The notes beneath the pieces were generated by a model that did no database searches, was not told the origin of the DNA, and saw only the letters and a list, made by a program, of their open reading frames with translations. DNA of 64,000 bases from UBA2336 sp964538575. Its GTDB lineage: Bacteria > Bacteroidota > Bacteroidia > Cytophagales > Cyclobacteriaceae. A program made the translations under genes and the position numbers. Positions 25,445 through 34,422 of the stretch are shown in pieces. The stretch covers positions 1 through 64,000 of the forward strand of contig CAZIGG010000001.1 in NCBI GenBank assembly GCA_964538575.1, in the 5' to 3' direction. The first letter of the stretch is position 1, and every line of letters starts with the position of its first letter.

Positions 25445-28128
25445 TGAGAAATTTAGTTCTAATTGCCCTGTTACTTTTTGTCGTCTTTGATTCTGTTGGC
25501 CAAATCAATAGGAGAAATCGCGAACGCGCAAGTGCCAGTGCCGACAATAATTTAAATTATGCTAATCCGGGAGAATATGTGATTGCGGGTATCGAAGTAA
25601 CCGGACTTAATGTGCTGGATAAAAATTCAATGATCGCACTGACCGGTTTACGGGTTGGTGATAAAATAAAAATACCCGGAGATGCTGTTACAACAGCCAT
25701 TCGCAGGTTGTGGAAACAGGGACTGGTAGGAGATGTAGGAATTAGTGTTCAGAAAATAGAGGGGGATAACGTTTGGCTTGTAATCAAATTAGCGGAGCGG
25801 CCCCGGTTAACCAATTTTTACTTTATTGGAATAAGTAAAGGACAGGAATCTTCCCTGAAAGAAGACCTTACCCTCATTCGCGGAAAAATCGTAAACGATG
25901 CCATGCTGCGAAACACTGAACTGGCCGTTAAAAAATTCTTTGTTAAAAAGGGATACCTCAATACCGAAGTAAAAATCATTCAGGAACTGGATACGATTTC
26001 AACCGATGGTATCCGGCTGCGGATCGTGGTGAATCCGAAATCAAAAGTTAAGATCCATAAAATTTCAGTTGACGGAAATGACGGCATCACGGAAGCGAAA
26101 ATTAAAAGCAAGATGAAGGGTACGCATGAATATGCGCGCATGTCGCTGCACCGTACCCTGCTGGGCGAACTCATTACACTTAAACCAAAAGAATTTTTCG
26201 GATCCAATTACCCGGTAACCTGGCGGGAGGTTGGCGAATTTTTCAACGATAATATTAAGCTGAACGTTTTCAAAGGGTCGAAATTCATTCAGGCCGATTA
26301 CGATGATGACAAGAAAAAAATCGTTTCATACCTTAATTCCAAAGGCTATCGCGATGCCGATGTAGAGTATGACACGATCTATAATTTTGACAACCGCTCC
26401 ATCAATATCACCCTTAACCTTCATGAAGGGCCAAAGTATTATTTTCGAAACATAACCTGGGTTGGAAACTACATTCACTCTGACCAGACGCTTAACGGAA
26501 TTTTGGCTGTTAAAAAGGGTGATGTATACAACCGTGAGCAAATCGATAACAAGCTCACGTTTAATCCAAAAGGGCCGGATATCAGCGGTCTGTACATGGA
26601 TGACGGATATTTGTTCTTCCGCGTAACACCGGTTGAAGTTGCTGTAGAGGGCGATTCAATTGACATTGAAATGCGGGTAAGCGAGGGTGCGCAGGCAACA
26701 CTCAATGAAATTACCATTACCGGAAACGACCGGACAAACGATCACGTGATCAGGCGCGAGCTCCGCACTGTTCCCGGACAAAAGTTCAGGCGATCCGATA
26801 TAATTTATACACAGCAACGACTTGGACAACTGGGCTATTTTAATGCGCAGAACATCAGTCCAAACATTGTTCCTAACATGGCTAACGCAACAGCGGATAT
26901 TGAATGGCAGGTAGAAGAGCAATCGAATGATCAGATTGAGCTTTCCGGTGGCTGGGGCGGATACTTCGGGTTTGTAGGAACACTCGGACTTACGTTCAAT
27001 AACTTCTCGTTGCGAAACGTTCCGAAAATAAAAGAGTGGAGGCCCTTACCGGTGGGGGATGGCCAGCGTTTGTCTTTAAAAATTACAGCCAACGGAAGAA
27101 GCTTCCAGAACTATGGAATTTCATTTACAGAGCCCTGGCTGGGGGGAAGAAAACCTCAGTCCCTAACCGTCAGTGCAAACAAATCCATTTCACGCTATTC
27201 TACCAATGGGCAATACAACAATCTCACGTCAGCCCTGAAAGTTGATAACATCTCTGTTGGTTTCGGGCGTGTGTTAAAATGGCCGGATGATTTCTTTACG
27301 CTTATGAACACGCTTTCGTATACCGTATATACGGTAAAGAATGTAAACGAAAATACGTACGGTCTGGGATGTTCCAATTGTTCATCCTATGGCTTCAAGC
27401 TTAATACAACCATAGCACGAAACAGTATTGATGACCCGATGTATCCCAAGAGCGGATCAACCATATCATTAAGCGTTGATCTGACACCACCGTATTCGGC
27501 ATGGAGAAATCTTAACTATGAAACCGCTACAACAGAAGAGAAAAATAAGTATGTTGAATATCACAAGTGGATGTTTGACTCAAAATTCTATATTCCGCTT
27601 GATCGGAGTGCACCGCATAAACTTGTACTGGAGGCAAAGGCACACTTTGGATTTATCGGTGCGTACTCAAAGGAACTTGGCGTAGGCCCGTTTGAGAGAT
27701 TCTTCCTGGGTGGTGACGGGCTCGCGGGTGGGGTTGGCTCTTTTGTGCTCGGACAGGATGTTATTGGCTTGCGGGGATATCAGAATAACCAGATCACACC
27801 GCCTTATAGCGTATTGGAGGGAACGGTGCGGGGGGGTATCGTGTATGAGAAATTCGGGCTTGAATTACGTTACCCGATTACCAGCAGCCAGGCGGCCACG
27901 ATTTATGGTTTTGCCTTTACAGAAGCCGGAAACAACTGGTATACTTATGAAGACTTCAATCCGTTTGAGATGTATAAATCAGCCGGAGTCGGGGCCAGAA
28001 TTTTTATGCCTGCATTTGGTTTGATTGGAATTAACTGGGCTTACGGCTTTGATCCATTCCCGCTGGGCAGTGGCGGTCCGAGAAGCGGCCCTCAATTCCA
28101 CTTTACAATTGGACAGCAAATCAGATAA
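25444..28128 (+). CDS. bamA: Outer membrane protein assembly factor BamA
   Basis: Central Omp85 component that inserts beta-barrel proteins into the outer membrane. A signal peptide is followed by a Ser/Asn-rich linker, about five POTRA domains (roughly 45-440) and a 16-strand barrel. The barrel carries the loop-6 motif as IGLRGYQ and ends in GPQFHFTIGQQIR. The ATG at 25444 shares one base with the uppS stop, which is more credible than the TTG at 25441. Two periplasmic chaperone genes follow, giving a complete assembly module. Confidence 0.96.
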   Translation: MRNLVLIALLLFVVFDSVGQINRRNRERASASADNNLNYANPGEYVIAGIEVTGLNVLDKNSMIALTGLRVGDKIKIPGDAVTTAIRRLWKQGLVGDVGISVQKIEGDNVWLVIKLAERPRLTNFYFIGISKGQESSLKEDLTLIRGKIVNDAMLRNTELAVKKFFVKKGYLNTEVKIIQELDTISTDGIRLRIVVNPKSKVKIHKISVDGNDGITEAKIKSKMKGTHEYARMSLHRTLLGELITLKPKEFFGSNYPVTWREVGEFFNDNIKLNVFKGSKFIQADYDDDKKKIVSYLNSKGYRDADVEYDTIYNFDNRSINITLNLHEGPKYYFRNITWVGNYIHSDQTLNGILAVKKGDVYNREQIDNKLTFNPKGPDISGLYMDDGYLFFRVTPVEVAVEGDSIDIEMRVSEGAQATLNEITITGNDRTNDHVIRRELRTVPGQKFRRSDIIYTQQRLGQLGYFNAQNISPNIVPNMANATADIEWQVEEQSNDQIELSGGWGGYFGFVGTLGLTFNNFSLRNVPKIKEWRPLPVGDGQRLSLKITANGRSFQNYGISFTEPWLGGRKPQSLTVSANKSISRYSTNGQYNNLTSALKVDNISVGFGRVLKWPDDFFTLMNTLSYTVYTVKNVNENTYGLGCSNCSSYGFKLNTTIARNSIDDPMYPKSGSTISLSVDLTPPYSAWRNLNYETATTEEKNKYVEYHKWMFDSKFYIPLDRSAPHKLVLEAKAHFGFIGAYSKELGVGPFERFFLGGDGLAGGVGSFVLGQDVIGLRGYQNNQITPPYSVLEGTVRGGIVYEKFGLELRYPITSSQAATIYGFAFTEAGNNWYTYEDFNPFEMYKSAGVGARIFMPAFGLIGINWAYGFDPFPLGSGGPRSGPQFHFTIGQQIR

Positions 28129-28131
28129 AAT

Positions 28132-28668
28132 ATGAGGTTTTACCTTATTACAGTTTTTTTTGTCATTTTCGGCCTGAATTTTGTCAACGCTCAGAGGTTC
28201 GGGTACATTGACACGGATTTTATCCTGAACAAAATGCCCGAATACAAGAAGGCGCAGGAGGAAATAAACCGCTTATCCGGCCTTTGGGAAAAGGAAATCC
28301 TGGAAATGGCAAAGGGTATTGAGGCGCAGTACAGTACGCTGCAGGCAGAACAGGTTTTGTTAACCGATGCCATGAAAAAAGAGCGGCTGGATGCGATCAA
28401 AAAGAAAGAGGCAGACCTGAAAGAGTATCAGAAAAAGGTGTTCGGATTCGAAGGCCTGCTGTTTCTCAAAAAACAAGAGCTGATCAAGCCCGTTCAGGAT
28501 AAGATTTGGGATGCGGTAGATAAAGTGGCCAAGAAAAACAGCTTAGCCATTGTGTTTGATAAGTCAGGTGAGCTGGTAATGATCTATACCGATCCGCGCT
28601 ACGATTACACCGACTTTGTTTTGGATGAGCTTGGGCTGGGCGATCCCAATGATGTTGTAAAAAATTAA
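28132..28668 (+). CDS. OmpH/Skp-family periplasmic chaperone, first copy
   Basis: 178-residue Skp-like holdase for unfolded outer-membrane proteins. Signal peptide (about 1-21), then RFGYIDTDFILNKMPEYKKA, a long charged coiled coil (about 40-110), and a C-terminal strand region (DKSGELVMIYTDPRYDYT). It starts 3 bases after bamA, so it is surely cotranscribed. It is a paralogue of the next gene, but its coil and C-terminus are distinct. Confidence 0.92.
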   Translation: MRFYLITVFFVIFGLNFVNAQRFGYIDTDFILNKMPEYKKAQEEINRLSGLWEKEILEMAKGIEAQYSTLQAEQVLLTDAMKKERLDAIKKKEADLKEYQKKVFGFEGLLFLKKQELIKPVQDKIWDAVDKVAKKNSLAIVFDKSGELVMIYTDPRYDYTDFVLDELGLGDPNDVVKN

Positions 28669-28690
28669 TTGAGTTATAAATTTAATCGTG

Positions 28691-29260
28691 ATGAAAAAAC
28701 TAATGTTAGTATTCGCATTTGCATTGATAACGGCTGTTTCAATGGCACAAACACCTGCACCTGTAAAAATAGGCTATGCTGATGTTGAATACATCTTCTC
28801 CCAGATGCCTGAAGCTAAAACAATTGAAAACGAACTGCAGACGCTCCGGACTCAGCTAAAAAAGCAGTACGATAATAAAATGGCTGAGTTCCAGAAAAAG
28901 CTTAAAGAATACCAGGAATACGGTAGTACAGTAGCCGATGCCGTGCGTCAGAATTCGGAAAGAGAACTCCAGCAGATGCAAGCAAACATTCAGAAGTTTG
29001 AAGAGGATTCACAAGCCGAACTTCAGAAAAGAAATGCCACCCTGTTAGGGCCTATTCAGGATAAAGTAGGGAAAGCGATTGAAGACGTTGCTAAAGAAAA
29101 CGGATACTCATTGATCCTGAGCAACCAGATCAGCGGTCTGGATGTTATTTTATATGGCGATGAGAAGCTTGATGTTTCTGACCTGGTGCTAAAGAAGATG
29201 GGCGTTACCCCTCCGCCACAAACACCTGCAGCAAACAACACAACACCTAAGAAGCCGTAA
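28691..29260 (+). CDS. OmpH/Skp-family periplasmic chaperone, second copy
   Basis: Second Skp-like chaperone, 189 residues. Signal peptide (KKLMLVFAFALITAVSMAQ), KIGYADVEYIFSQMPEAK, a glutamine- and lysine-rich coiled coil (about 45-115), and a Pro/Thr-rich tail after residue 170 that the first copy lacks. The ATG at 28691 is preferred over the GTG at 28688. The unit ends with a strong terminator. Confidence 0.92.
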   Translation: MKKLMLVFAFALITAVSMAQTPAPVKIGYADVEYIFSQMPEAKTIENELQTLRTQLKKQYDNKMAEFQKKLKEYQEYGSTVADAVRQNSERELQQMQANIQKFEEDSQAELQKRNATLLGPIQDKVGKAIEDVAKENGYSLILSNQISGLDVILYGDEKLDVSDLVLKKMGVTPPPQTPAANNTTPKKP

Positions 29261-29282
29261 TTGATAACCAAAATATTGGTGA

Positions 29283-29313
29283 AACCCCGTCCGTAAAAAA
29301 GACGGGGTTTTTT
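29283..29313 (+). terminator. Strong intrinsic terminator after the bamA-ompH unit
   Basis: A perfect 9-base-pair stem AACCCCGTC/GACGGGGTT (29283-29291 with 29301-29309) is followed by TTTTG. It separates the envelope block from the LD-carboxypeptidase gene 15 bases further on. Confidence 0.92.
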
Positions 29314-29327
29314 GTTTATTTAGAATA

Positions 29328-30227
29328 ATGATTCAACCAGCGTTTCTTCAAAAAGGTGACTCAGTGTGCATCCTGGCACCCGGAAGAAAGCTTGCCATTC
29401 AAAGCATTGAAACTTCTGTTGCCGTTATCCAATCCTGGGGATTGAATGTAATGTTGGGTCAAAACCTTTTAAGCGGGAAGCATAGTTATCTGTCCGGTAC
29501 GGATGCTGAACGGCAAAGTGATTTTCAGAAAGCGCTCGATGATTCTTCCGTTAAAGCGATTATTTGCGCCCGGGGCGGTTACGGAACAACACGCATTCTC
29601 GATCAGTTGAATTTTTTAACATTCTTGAAATCCCCGAAATGGATTTGCGGCTTCAGCGATGTTACTGCATTACACCTGAAGCTTCAGTCATTAAATATTC
29701 AAAGCATTCACGCAACAATGCCTGTGCAGTTCCCCAAAGCAGAATTTGCTGATTCGGTGGAGAGTCTTCGCAGGATGCTTTTTGGAACAACCACACCGTT
29801 GACTGCTAAGCCATCAACCAACAACCGAACCGGTGTAGCTGAAGGTAAATTAGTTGGAGGGAATCTTTCCCTGCTTGCCGATTCGTTAGGTACATCAACT
29901 GAAATACAAACCGAAAGCAAAATTCTTGTGATTGAAGAAATTGGTGAGTACACCTATCGGCTCGATAGAATGCTGGTGCAGTTTAAGCGTGCCGGCAAGC
30001 TGAAAAACCTCGCAGGGCTTGTGGTAGGCCACATGACCGACATAAAAGAAAGTGAATTGCCTTTTGGAGAATCGGCTGAACAGATCATCCGCAATCACAC
30101 ACATGAATTTGAGTATCCGGTTGGGTTTAATTTTCCGACCGGACATGAACATCCGAACCTGCCGTGGATTGAGGGAGCAGCCGGGAAGCTTACGGTTACA
30201 AACAATGCATCAACCTTAAGCTTTTAG
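29328..30227 (+). CDS. LD-carboxypeptidase (peptidase family S66)
   Basis: Serine peptidase that removes terminal D-alanine from muropeptide tetrapeptides during murein recycling; MccF-type members cleave other substrates. The nucleophile motif is CGFSDVTALHL. ICARGGYGTTRILDQL, GGNLSLLADSLGT and PVGFNFPTGHEHPN carry other family positions, including the His of the catalytic set. No signal peptide, so cytoplasmic as expected. The stop overlaps the convergent aminotransferase gene by four bases. Confidence 0.92.
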   Translation: MIQPAFLQKGDSVCILAPGRKLAIQSIETSVAVIQSWGLNVMLGQNLLSGKHSYLSGTDAERQSDFQKALDDSSVKAIICARGGYGTTRILDQLNFLTFLKSPKWICGFSDVTALHLKLQSLNIQSIHATMPVQFPKAEFADSVESLRRMLFGTTTPLTAKPSTNNRTGVAEGKLVGGNLSLLADSLGTSTEIQTESKILVIEEIGEYTYRLDRMLVQFKRAGKLKNLAGLVVGHMTDIKESELPFGESAEQIIRNHTHEFEYPVGFNFPTGHEHPNLPWIEGAAGKLTVTNNASTLSF

Positions 30228-31129
30228 GACGGAAGCTTTTCGGAATACTTCGGAATAAGCGTTTTGAATTTTTCACGAAGCTCATGCAGCAACGACTTGC
30301 CGGAACGATTGGTGATTTTTCTTCCGTCAATTTCAGTAACCGGGGTTAGCTCACCCATTGTACCCGTGCCGAAAACCTCATCGGCCGTATAAAATTCCGT
30401 CAACGAAAGATTTCGTTCTTCTATTGAAATATTATTCGCTTTGCAAAGCTCAATGACGAGGCTTCGCGTAATTCCATGCAAACAGGCATCCGCGTGGGGA
30501 GTACAGACAACATTATCCTTTATCATAAAAAGATTAATGTCGTTAAGTTCAGCCACAAATCCCTGGTGGTCGAGCATTAACGCAGCATCAACTCCCGCAA
30601 CGTTTGCCTGGATCTTCGCAAGAATGTTATTCAGCAAATTATTATGATGGATTTTTGAATCGAGAAACTGGGGGTTATTTCTTCGCATCGAAGAGGTAAT
30701 CACCCTGATTCCCGTGTTGTTATCATACACCAGGGGTTTCCATTCCGCCAGCACAATCAGGCAGGAGCCCTTTGTATTCACCCGCGGGTCCATACCTGAA
30801 GTAACCTTCTCACCGCGCGTGAGCGTCAGCCGGATGTGCGTCTCATCCTTCATGCCGTTTGCTTTCAGTGTATCAAAAATTGCTTTCTTCACTGAATCTT
30901 TGGACGGGATATCCGTAAAGGCCAACGCGTGCGCGGACGCCTGAAGCCGGTCCAAATGTTTATCTAAGCAAAAAATCCCGCCATCATAAACCCGCAATCC
31001 TTCCCACACCGCATCTCCGCCCTGAACAGAACTATCGAACACGGAAACCTTTGCTTCATTTCGCGGAAGCAGCTTGCCGCCAACATGGATAATGATATTT
31101 TCGTTTTTCGGGTTGTATTTCTGCAGCAT
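30224..31129 (-). CDS. Class IV PLP aminotransferase
   Basis: Branched-chain/D-amino-acid-type aminotransferase of 301 residues. The PLP lysine is in LDSKIHHNNLLNNILA. The conserved Glu is in GFVAELNDINLF, and GTGTMGELTPVTEIDGR marks the C-terminal PLP-phosphate loop. The N-terminal SVQGGDAVWEGLRVYDGGIF is the usual family block. Substrate is uncertain. It starts only two bases after the stop of a sulfotransferase-like gene, with which it is probably translated in tandem. Confidence 0.88.
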   Translation of the reverse strand: MLQKYNPKNENIIIHVGGKLLPRNEAKVSVFDSSVQGGDAVWEGLRVYDGGIFCLDKHLDRLQASAHALAFTDIPSKDSVKKAIFDTLKANGMKDETHIRLTLTRGEKVTSGMDPRVNTKGSCLIVLAEWKPLVYDNNTGIRVITSSMRRNNPQFLDSKIHHNNLLNNILAKIQANVAGVDAALMLDHQGFVAELNDINLFMIKDNVVCTPHADACLHGITRSLVIELCKANNISIEERNLSLTEFYTADEVFGTGTMGELTPVTEIDGRKITNRSGKSLLHELREKFKTLIPKYSEKLPS

Positions 31130-31131
31130 AC

Positions 31132-31842
31132 CTAAGGTCTTATGGCGTATTGTAAAAGCTTTTTATAGTAAACATCCGCGTGCTCAGCAAGAGGCTTAAG
31201 CTGATCGGGCAAGGCACGTTCGCTGGTTGGCTGTTTTTCAAAACCGGATGATTTGTGAACATTCGCATACCAGTGAGGCGCCCAAACTCCGTCATACGGT
31301 TTTGGCCCGGGCTGCCAGGCCAGCATTTGTTTTTCAAATGTAATTCCGGCACGGTCACAAACCTGCCTGAGCACGGATTCCGGATTTTCGAGCAGCAGGC
31401 CAGCGTCAAGAACAATGCTCTTCGGATCGTTAAGTTCGTCAAACAGTTTCCATTCATATTCAATGCCGATGTCGCGCATAACAGGTTTTTCAATTACCTG
31501 GGCGTAGCTGGCAATTATTTGTCTGGGATTTCGGATCAGGAATATGTTGATGCAGTCTGAAAGAAAATCAATGTTGCTCATCACTTCAAGGTGATGTGCC
31601 ATGTTCTTTATAAAAGAAACTGGTTTTCCATGCTTTCTGAAAACTTCTGCCTTAACTTTTTCTTCACTGGAAGATTGGGCTTTCAGAACCTCCTCTTTTC
31701 CCGGATGATGAACATCGGTTTTGGAAAAGTACATCGCATAGAAGGGCTCATCAATTACACGTGTATCACTCCGCTGCGCAAAGGAATACATCAGTGCGGT
31801 TGAAATGTTACGCGGACCGGAAATCAGGTGCAGGTATTTCAC
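31132..31842 (-). CDS. Sulfotransferase-like P-loop protein
   Basis: 236-residue soluble protein resembling PAPS-dependent sulfotransferases. The 5'-phosphosulfate loop position reads SGPRNISTALMYSFAQR. The 3'-phosphate motif position reads FLIRNPRQIIASY. The C-terminal segment GVWAPHWYANVHKSSGF is distinctive. It lies directly upstream of, and in line with, the class IV aminotransferase gene. I recall plant chloroplast proteins annotated as branched-chain aminotransferase-like in which a domain of this kind is fused to a class IV aminotransferase. That supports a shared pathway of unknown product. Sulfotransferase activity itself is inferred. Confidence 0.72.
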   Translation of the reverse strand: MKYLHLISGPRNISTALMYSFAQRSDTRVIDEPFYAMYFSKTDVHHPGKEEVLKAQSSSEEKVKAEVFRKHGKPVSFIKNMAHHLEVMSNIDFLSDCINIFLIRNPRQIIASYAQVIEKPVMRDIGIEYEWKLFDELNDPKSIVLDAGLLLENPESVLRQVCDRAGITFEKQMLAWQPGPKPYDGVWAPHWYANVHKSSGFEKQPTSERALPDQLKPLAEHADVYYKKLLQYAIRP

Positions 31843-31930
31843 TGTTTACAAGTTTAGGGTAAGCTACAATTTTTAATTAACCAGGGAAACAAGATATTGA
31901 ACGCTTGTGACACGCATTACATTCCGGAAA

Positions 31931-32410
31931 TTAATCCGGAAGCAATTTTTTAAGGGTTTTCCAGACAAGCTCTGGTTCATACCCCTTCTGAATTAAGGAT
32001 TTTGAAATTTTATCGCGTGCAATAAATGCGTTTTCATCCTCCAGTTCTGAAGTCTTCTCCGTAATAAGCTTCTCTAACGTTTGTTGATAATCACCCTCCT
32101 CAATTTCCTTCAGGCCGATGCGGATGCAGTTTTTTGAAAGCCCTTTGCTTTCAAGCGCATGAATAATTTTAATACGCCCCCAATGCTTGATCCGGAATTT
32201 TCCGCCTGCAAATAGTTTTGCGTACCGCTCTTCGTTGAGAAATCCCTCCGTAATTAAATACGTAAGCAGCTCATCTGCATCGGATGAATTTAATCCTAAT
32301 TCGTAAAGCTTGTTTTTTACTTCCTGGTGGGAACGTTCCTGGTAAGCGCAATAGCGCAATGCTTTTTGCTTTGCCTGTTCAGGTGTTAGTGACTTACCCT
32401 TTCGCTGCAC
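31931..32410 (-). CDS. recX: Regulatory protein RecX
   Basis: RecA modulator made of repeated three-helix units. ALRYCAYQERSHQEVKNKL in the first repeat and FLNEERYAKLFAGGKFRIKHWG in the second are characteristic. The 159-residue length is normal. It uses GTG at 32410, two bases after the stop of the YcxB-like gene, so the pair is cotranscribed. recA itself is not in the window. Confidence 0.88.
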   Translation of the reverse strand: MQRKGKSLTPEQAKQKALRYCAYQERSHQEVKNKLYELGLNSSDADELLTYLITEGFLNEERYAKLFAGGKFRIKHWGRIKIIHALESKGLSKNCIRIGLKEIEEGDYQQTLEKLITEKTSELEDENAFIARDKISKSLIQKGYEPELVWKTLKKLLPD

Positions 32411-32412
32411 GC

Positions 32413-32895
32413 TTATTTTACCAGTCCTTTATTTTTCAAAACGCTGATCACAAATTTGCGCTCGTTATCGGTATTGAAGATCTTAAAGGGCAGGTAGATC
32501 AGTTGCGCTTTATTGATATACAATACAATGTAATCCTTGCCAACGGCTGCGCTTTTTATCTGATCCCACTTCATGGGCATACCCTCGCGCGGGTTGATCT
32601 TCATCACGATCTGCTGGCTGCTGATCTCGTACGAGAACTTTTCAAATAACATCTTCCCCTGCTCAAGCTGCGTTACTCCGTAAAACTGGATCCACCAGAA
32701 TAAAATATATAACCCTAATCCGACAACCGCAGCGATGAACCACCAAATTGTATGTGCACCCGGGATCATATATCCCAGGCACAACAGAAATGCTGCTAAG
32801 GCAGCAATCCATCCCTGTTTTTTCAACACCGCCTGTAAGGCGAGTTTTATATAAATCTTCTTTTCGAGCTTGTAATTCTTTGTTTTAGCAATCAT
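32413..32895 (-). CDS. YcxB-like membrane protein
   Basis: 160-residue protein with two membrane segments (about 30-48 and 52-70), followed by a cytoplasmic domain of YcxB/PH-like type (FSYEISSQQIVMKINPREG, MKWDQIKSAAVGKDYIVLYI, YLPFKIF). The function of this family is not known. It is followed after two bases by recX and preceded by nadC on the same strand, 24 bases away. Confidence 0.7.
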   Translation of the reverse strand: MIAKTKNYKLEKKIYIKLALQAVLKKQGWIAALAAFLLCLGYMIPGAHTIWWFIAAVVGLGLYILFWWIQFYGVTQLEQGKMLFEKFSYEISSQQIVMKINPREGMPMKWDQIKSAAVGKDYIVLYINKAQLIYLPFKIFNTDNERKFVISVLKNKGLVK

Positions 32896-32919
32896 AAAAT
32901 ATCAACAATCAATTCTTTT

Positions 32920-33777
32920 TTAAAATGCCTTCAGGCTTAAGTCCATACTTTTTACAGAATGGGTTAACGCGCCTGCCGAAATAAAATCAACCCCCGATTC
33001 CGCAATGCTTCGGATCGTTTCTTCGGTAATTCCTCCGCTGGCCTCGGTTTTGTATTTTCCGTCAATCAGGGTCACCGCTTTTCTCATGTCTTCAACCGGC
33101 ATATTGTCCAGCATGATCACATCAACGCCTCCTACCCTGATTACTTCCTTTACCTCTTCCAGGTTTCGGGTTTCGATCTCTATCCGGAGATTTTTTTTCG
33201 TGGCGCGAAGATACTCTTTTGTTTGGATGATTGCTTTCTCAATTCCGCCTGCCATGTCGATGTGATTATCCTTGAGCATAATCATATCAAACAGCCCGAT
33301 CCGGTGGTTCGCCCCGCCCCCGATCAGCACGGCCCATTTCTCCGGCAGCCGGAAATTGGGTGTTGTTTTGCGGGTGTCCAGGAGCTTTGCTTTCGTGCCC
33401 CTGATCAATCCCGAAAGGTAATGCGTAAGCGTAGCGATGGCGCTCATGCGCTGCATGCAATTCAGCACAAGCCGTTCGCATGTTAAAATTGACCGCGATA
33501 ATCCTTCAACAACAAATGCAACGTCACCCGGCTTAACAGTACTTCCGTCCCGGATGCTGATGGCAATCGCTAATGTTGGATCAAAATGCTTAAAGATTAA
33601 TTCAGCCAGTTCAACACCGGCAAGAATTCCTTCCTGTTTAACCAGCAACCTGGCTTTGCTCCTGGCGGAAGCCGGTATAGAGGCCAGCGTTGAATGATCG
33701 CCATCGCCTACATCTTCAGCAAAGGCATCGGTAATAAACTGATGTAAAAACGGGTCGGTTATGTATGAAGGTCGCAC
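32920..33777 (-). CDS. nadC: Carboxylating nicotinate-nucleotide diphosphorylase
   Basis: Converts quinolinate and PRPP to nicotinate mononucleotide in de novo NAD synthesis. Marks are LLDTRKTTPNFR, GGGANHRIGLFDMIMLKDNH, EIETRNLEEV and ASGGITEETIRSIAESGVDF. The 285-residue length is normal. The start is GTG at 33777. It lies 63 bases downstream of the DUF4783 gene on the same strand; nadA and nadB are not nearby. Confidence 0.96.
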   Translation of the reverse strand: MRPSYITDPFLHQFITDAFAEDVGDGDHSTLASIPASARSKARLLVKQEGILAGVELAELIFKHFDPTLAIAISIRDGSTVKPGDVAFVVEGLSRSILTCERLVLNCMQRMSAIATLTHYLSGLIRGTKAKLLDTRKTTPNFRLPEKWAVLIGGGANHRIGLFDMIMLKDNHIDMAGGIEKAIIQTKEYLRATKKNLRIEIETRNLEEVKEVIRVGGVDVIMLDNMPVEDMRKAVTLIDGKYKTEASGGITEETIRSIAESGVDFISAGALTHSVKSMDLSLKAF

Positions 33778-33840
33778 ACCGCAAAAATGATCAGGATTTC
33801 CGGAATTTTGAGATCAGGCGCTTTTTTTGTGCGGCCTGCA

Positions 33841-34245
33841 CTATTGTTTTACAAAGGAAATTTCCTGGATAAGCTGATCCTTATTAGTTGTTTTGATTTT
33901 CATCCAAACCCGGTATTTATCCGGACCGCTTATGTATTCCCCGATGGCAAAAGGCTGGCCGCCCTTGGAGGAGCCCTGATGAATGATATTAAAGTCTGCC
34001 GGTGGGTGCGCTTTAAAGAAATCGCGCAGTACAAACTCAGCTTGTGCTTTACTGTAGTTTTGAGGCTTGCCATCGATGGTTACGTCAATGGTTTGGTTCA
34101 GGTGCTTTGATAACTCTTTCGCGCTGCCTGCTTTAATAGCCTCCCGGATCTGGTCTATAACCTCGTTTTTCTGCGCTAAAGCCGGATTTACGGCCAAAAA
34201 ACCAGCACAGAGCATCACCCCAAAAAAGAATCTTTTTCTCCTCAT
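33841..34245 (-). CDS. DUF4783-like exported protein
   Basis: Small exported protein, about 134 residues from the chosen ATG at 34245. That start gives a proper signal peptide (RRKRFFFGVMLCAGFLAVNP then ALA). The mature part (IDQIREAIKAGSAKELSKHL ... FVLRDFFKAHPPADFNIIH) resembles the Bacteroidota DUF4783 family, a cystatin/NTF2-like fold. Function unknown. A longer frame to 34275 adds ten residues ahead of the signal peptide and is less likely. Confidence 0.75.
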   Translation of the reverse strand: MRRKRFFFGVMLCAGFLAVNPALAQKNEVIDQIREAIKAGSAKELSKHLNQTIDVTIDGKPQNYSKAQAEFVLRDFFKAHPPADFNIIHQGSSKGGQPFAIGEYISGPDKYRVWMKIKTTNKDQLIQEISFVKQ

Positions 34246-34395
34246 AGCGCTGAGATATACCCAAAAGTATGCCATACAAAGATGATTAGGAAATTGTCTT
34301 AAATATTAAGGTTCGGGCTTAATTTCTGAATTTAATTGAGTTCCTATGTATGCCAATCGGTGGTTAAAGTAACCCGTTAATCCTTCAATAGTGGT

Positions 34396-34403
34396 TATAT
34401 TTG
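34396..34403 (+). promoter_or_regulatory. Predicted -7 element for gpmI
   Basis: TATATTTG, an exact TAnnTTTG match 19 bases before the gpmI ATG, in an otherwise non-coding 177-base gap after the DUF4783 start. Confidence 0.6.
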
Positions 34404-34422
34404 CGCCCTAATTCTTTGTGTT

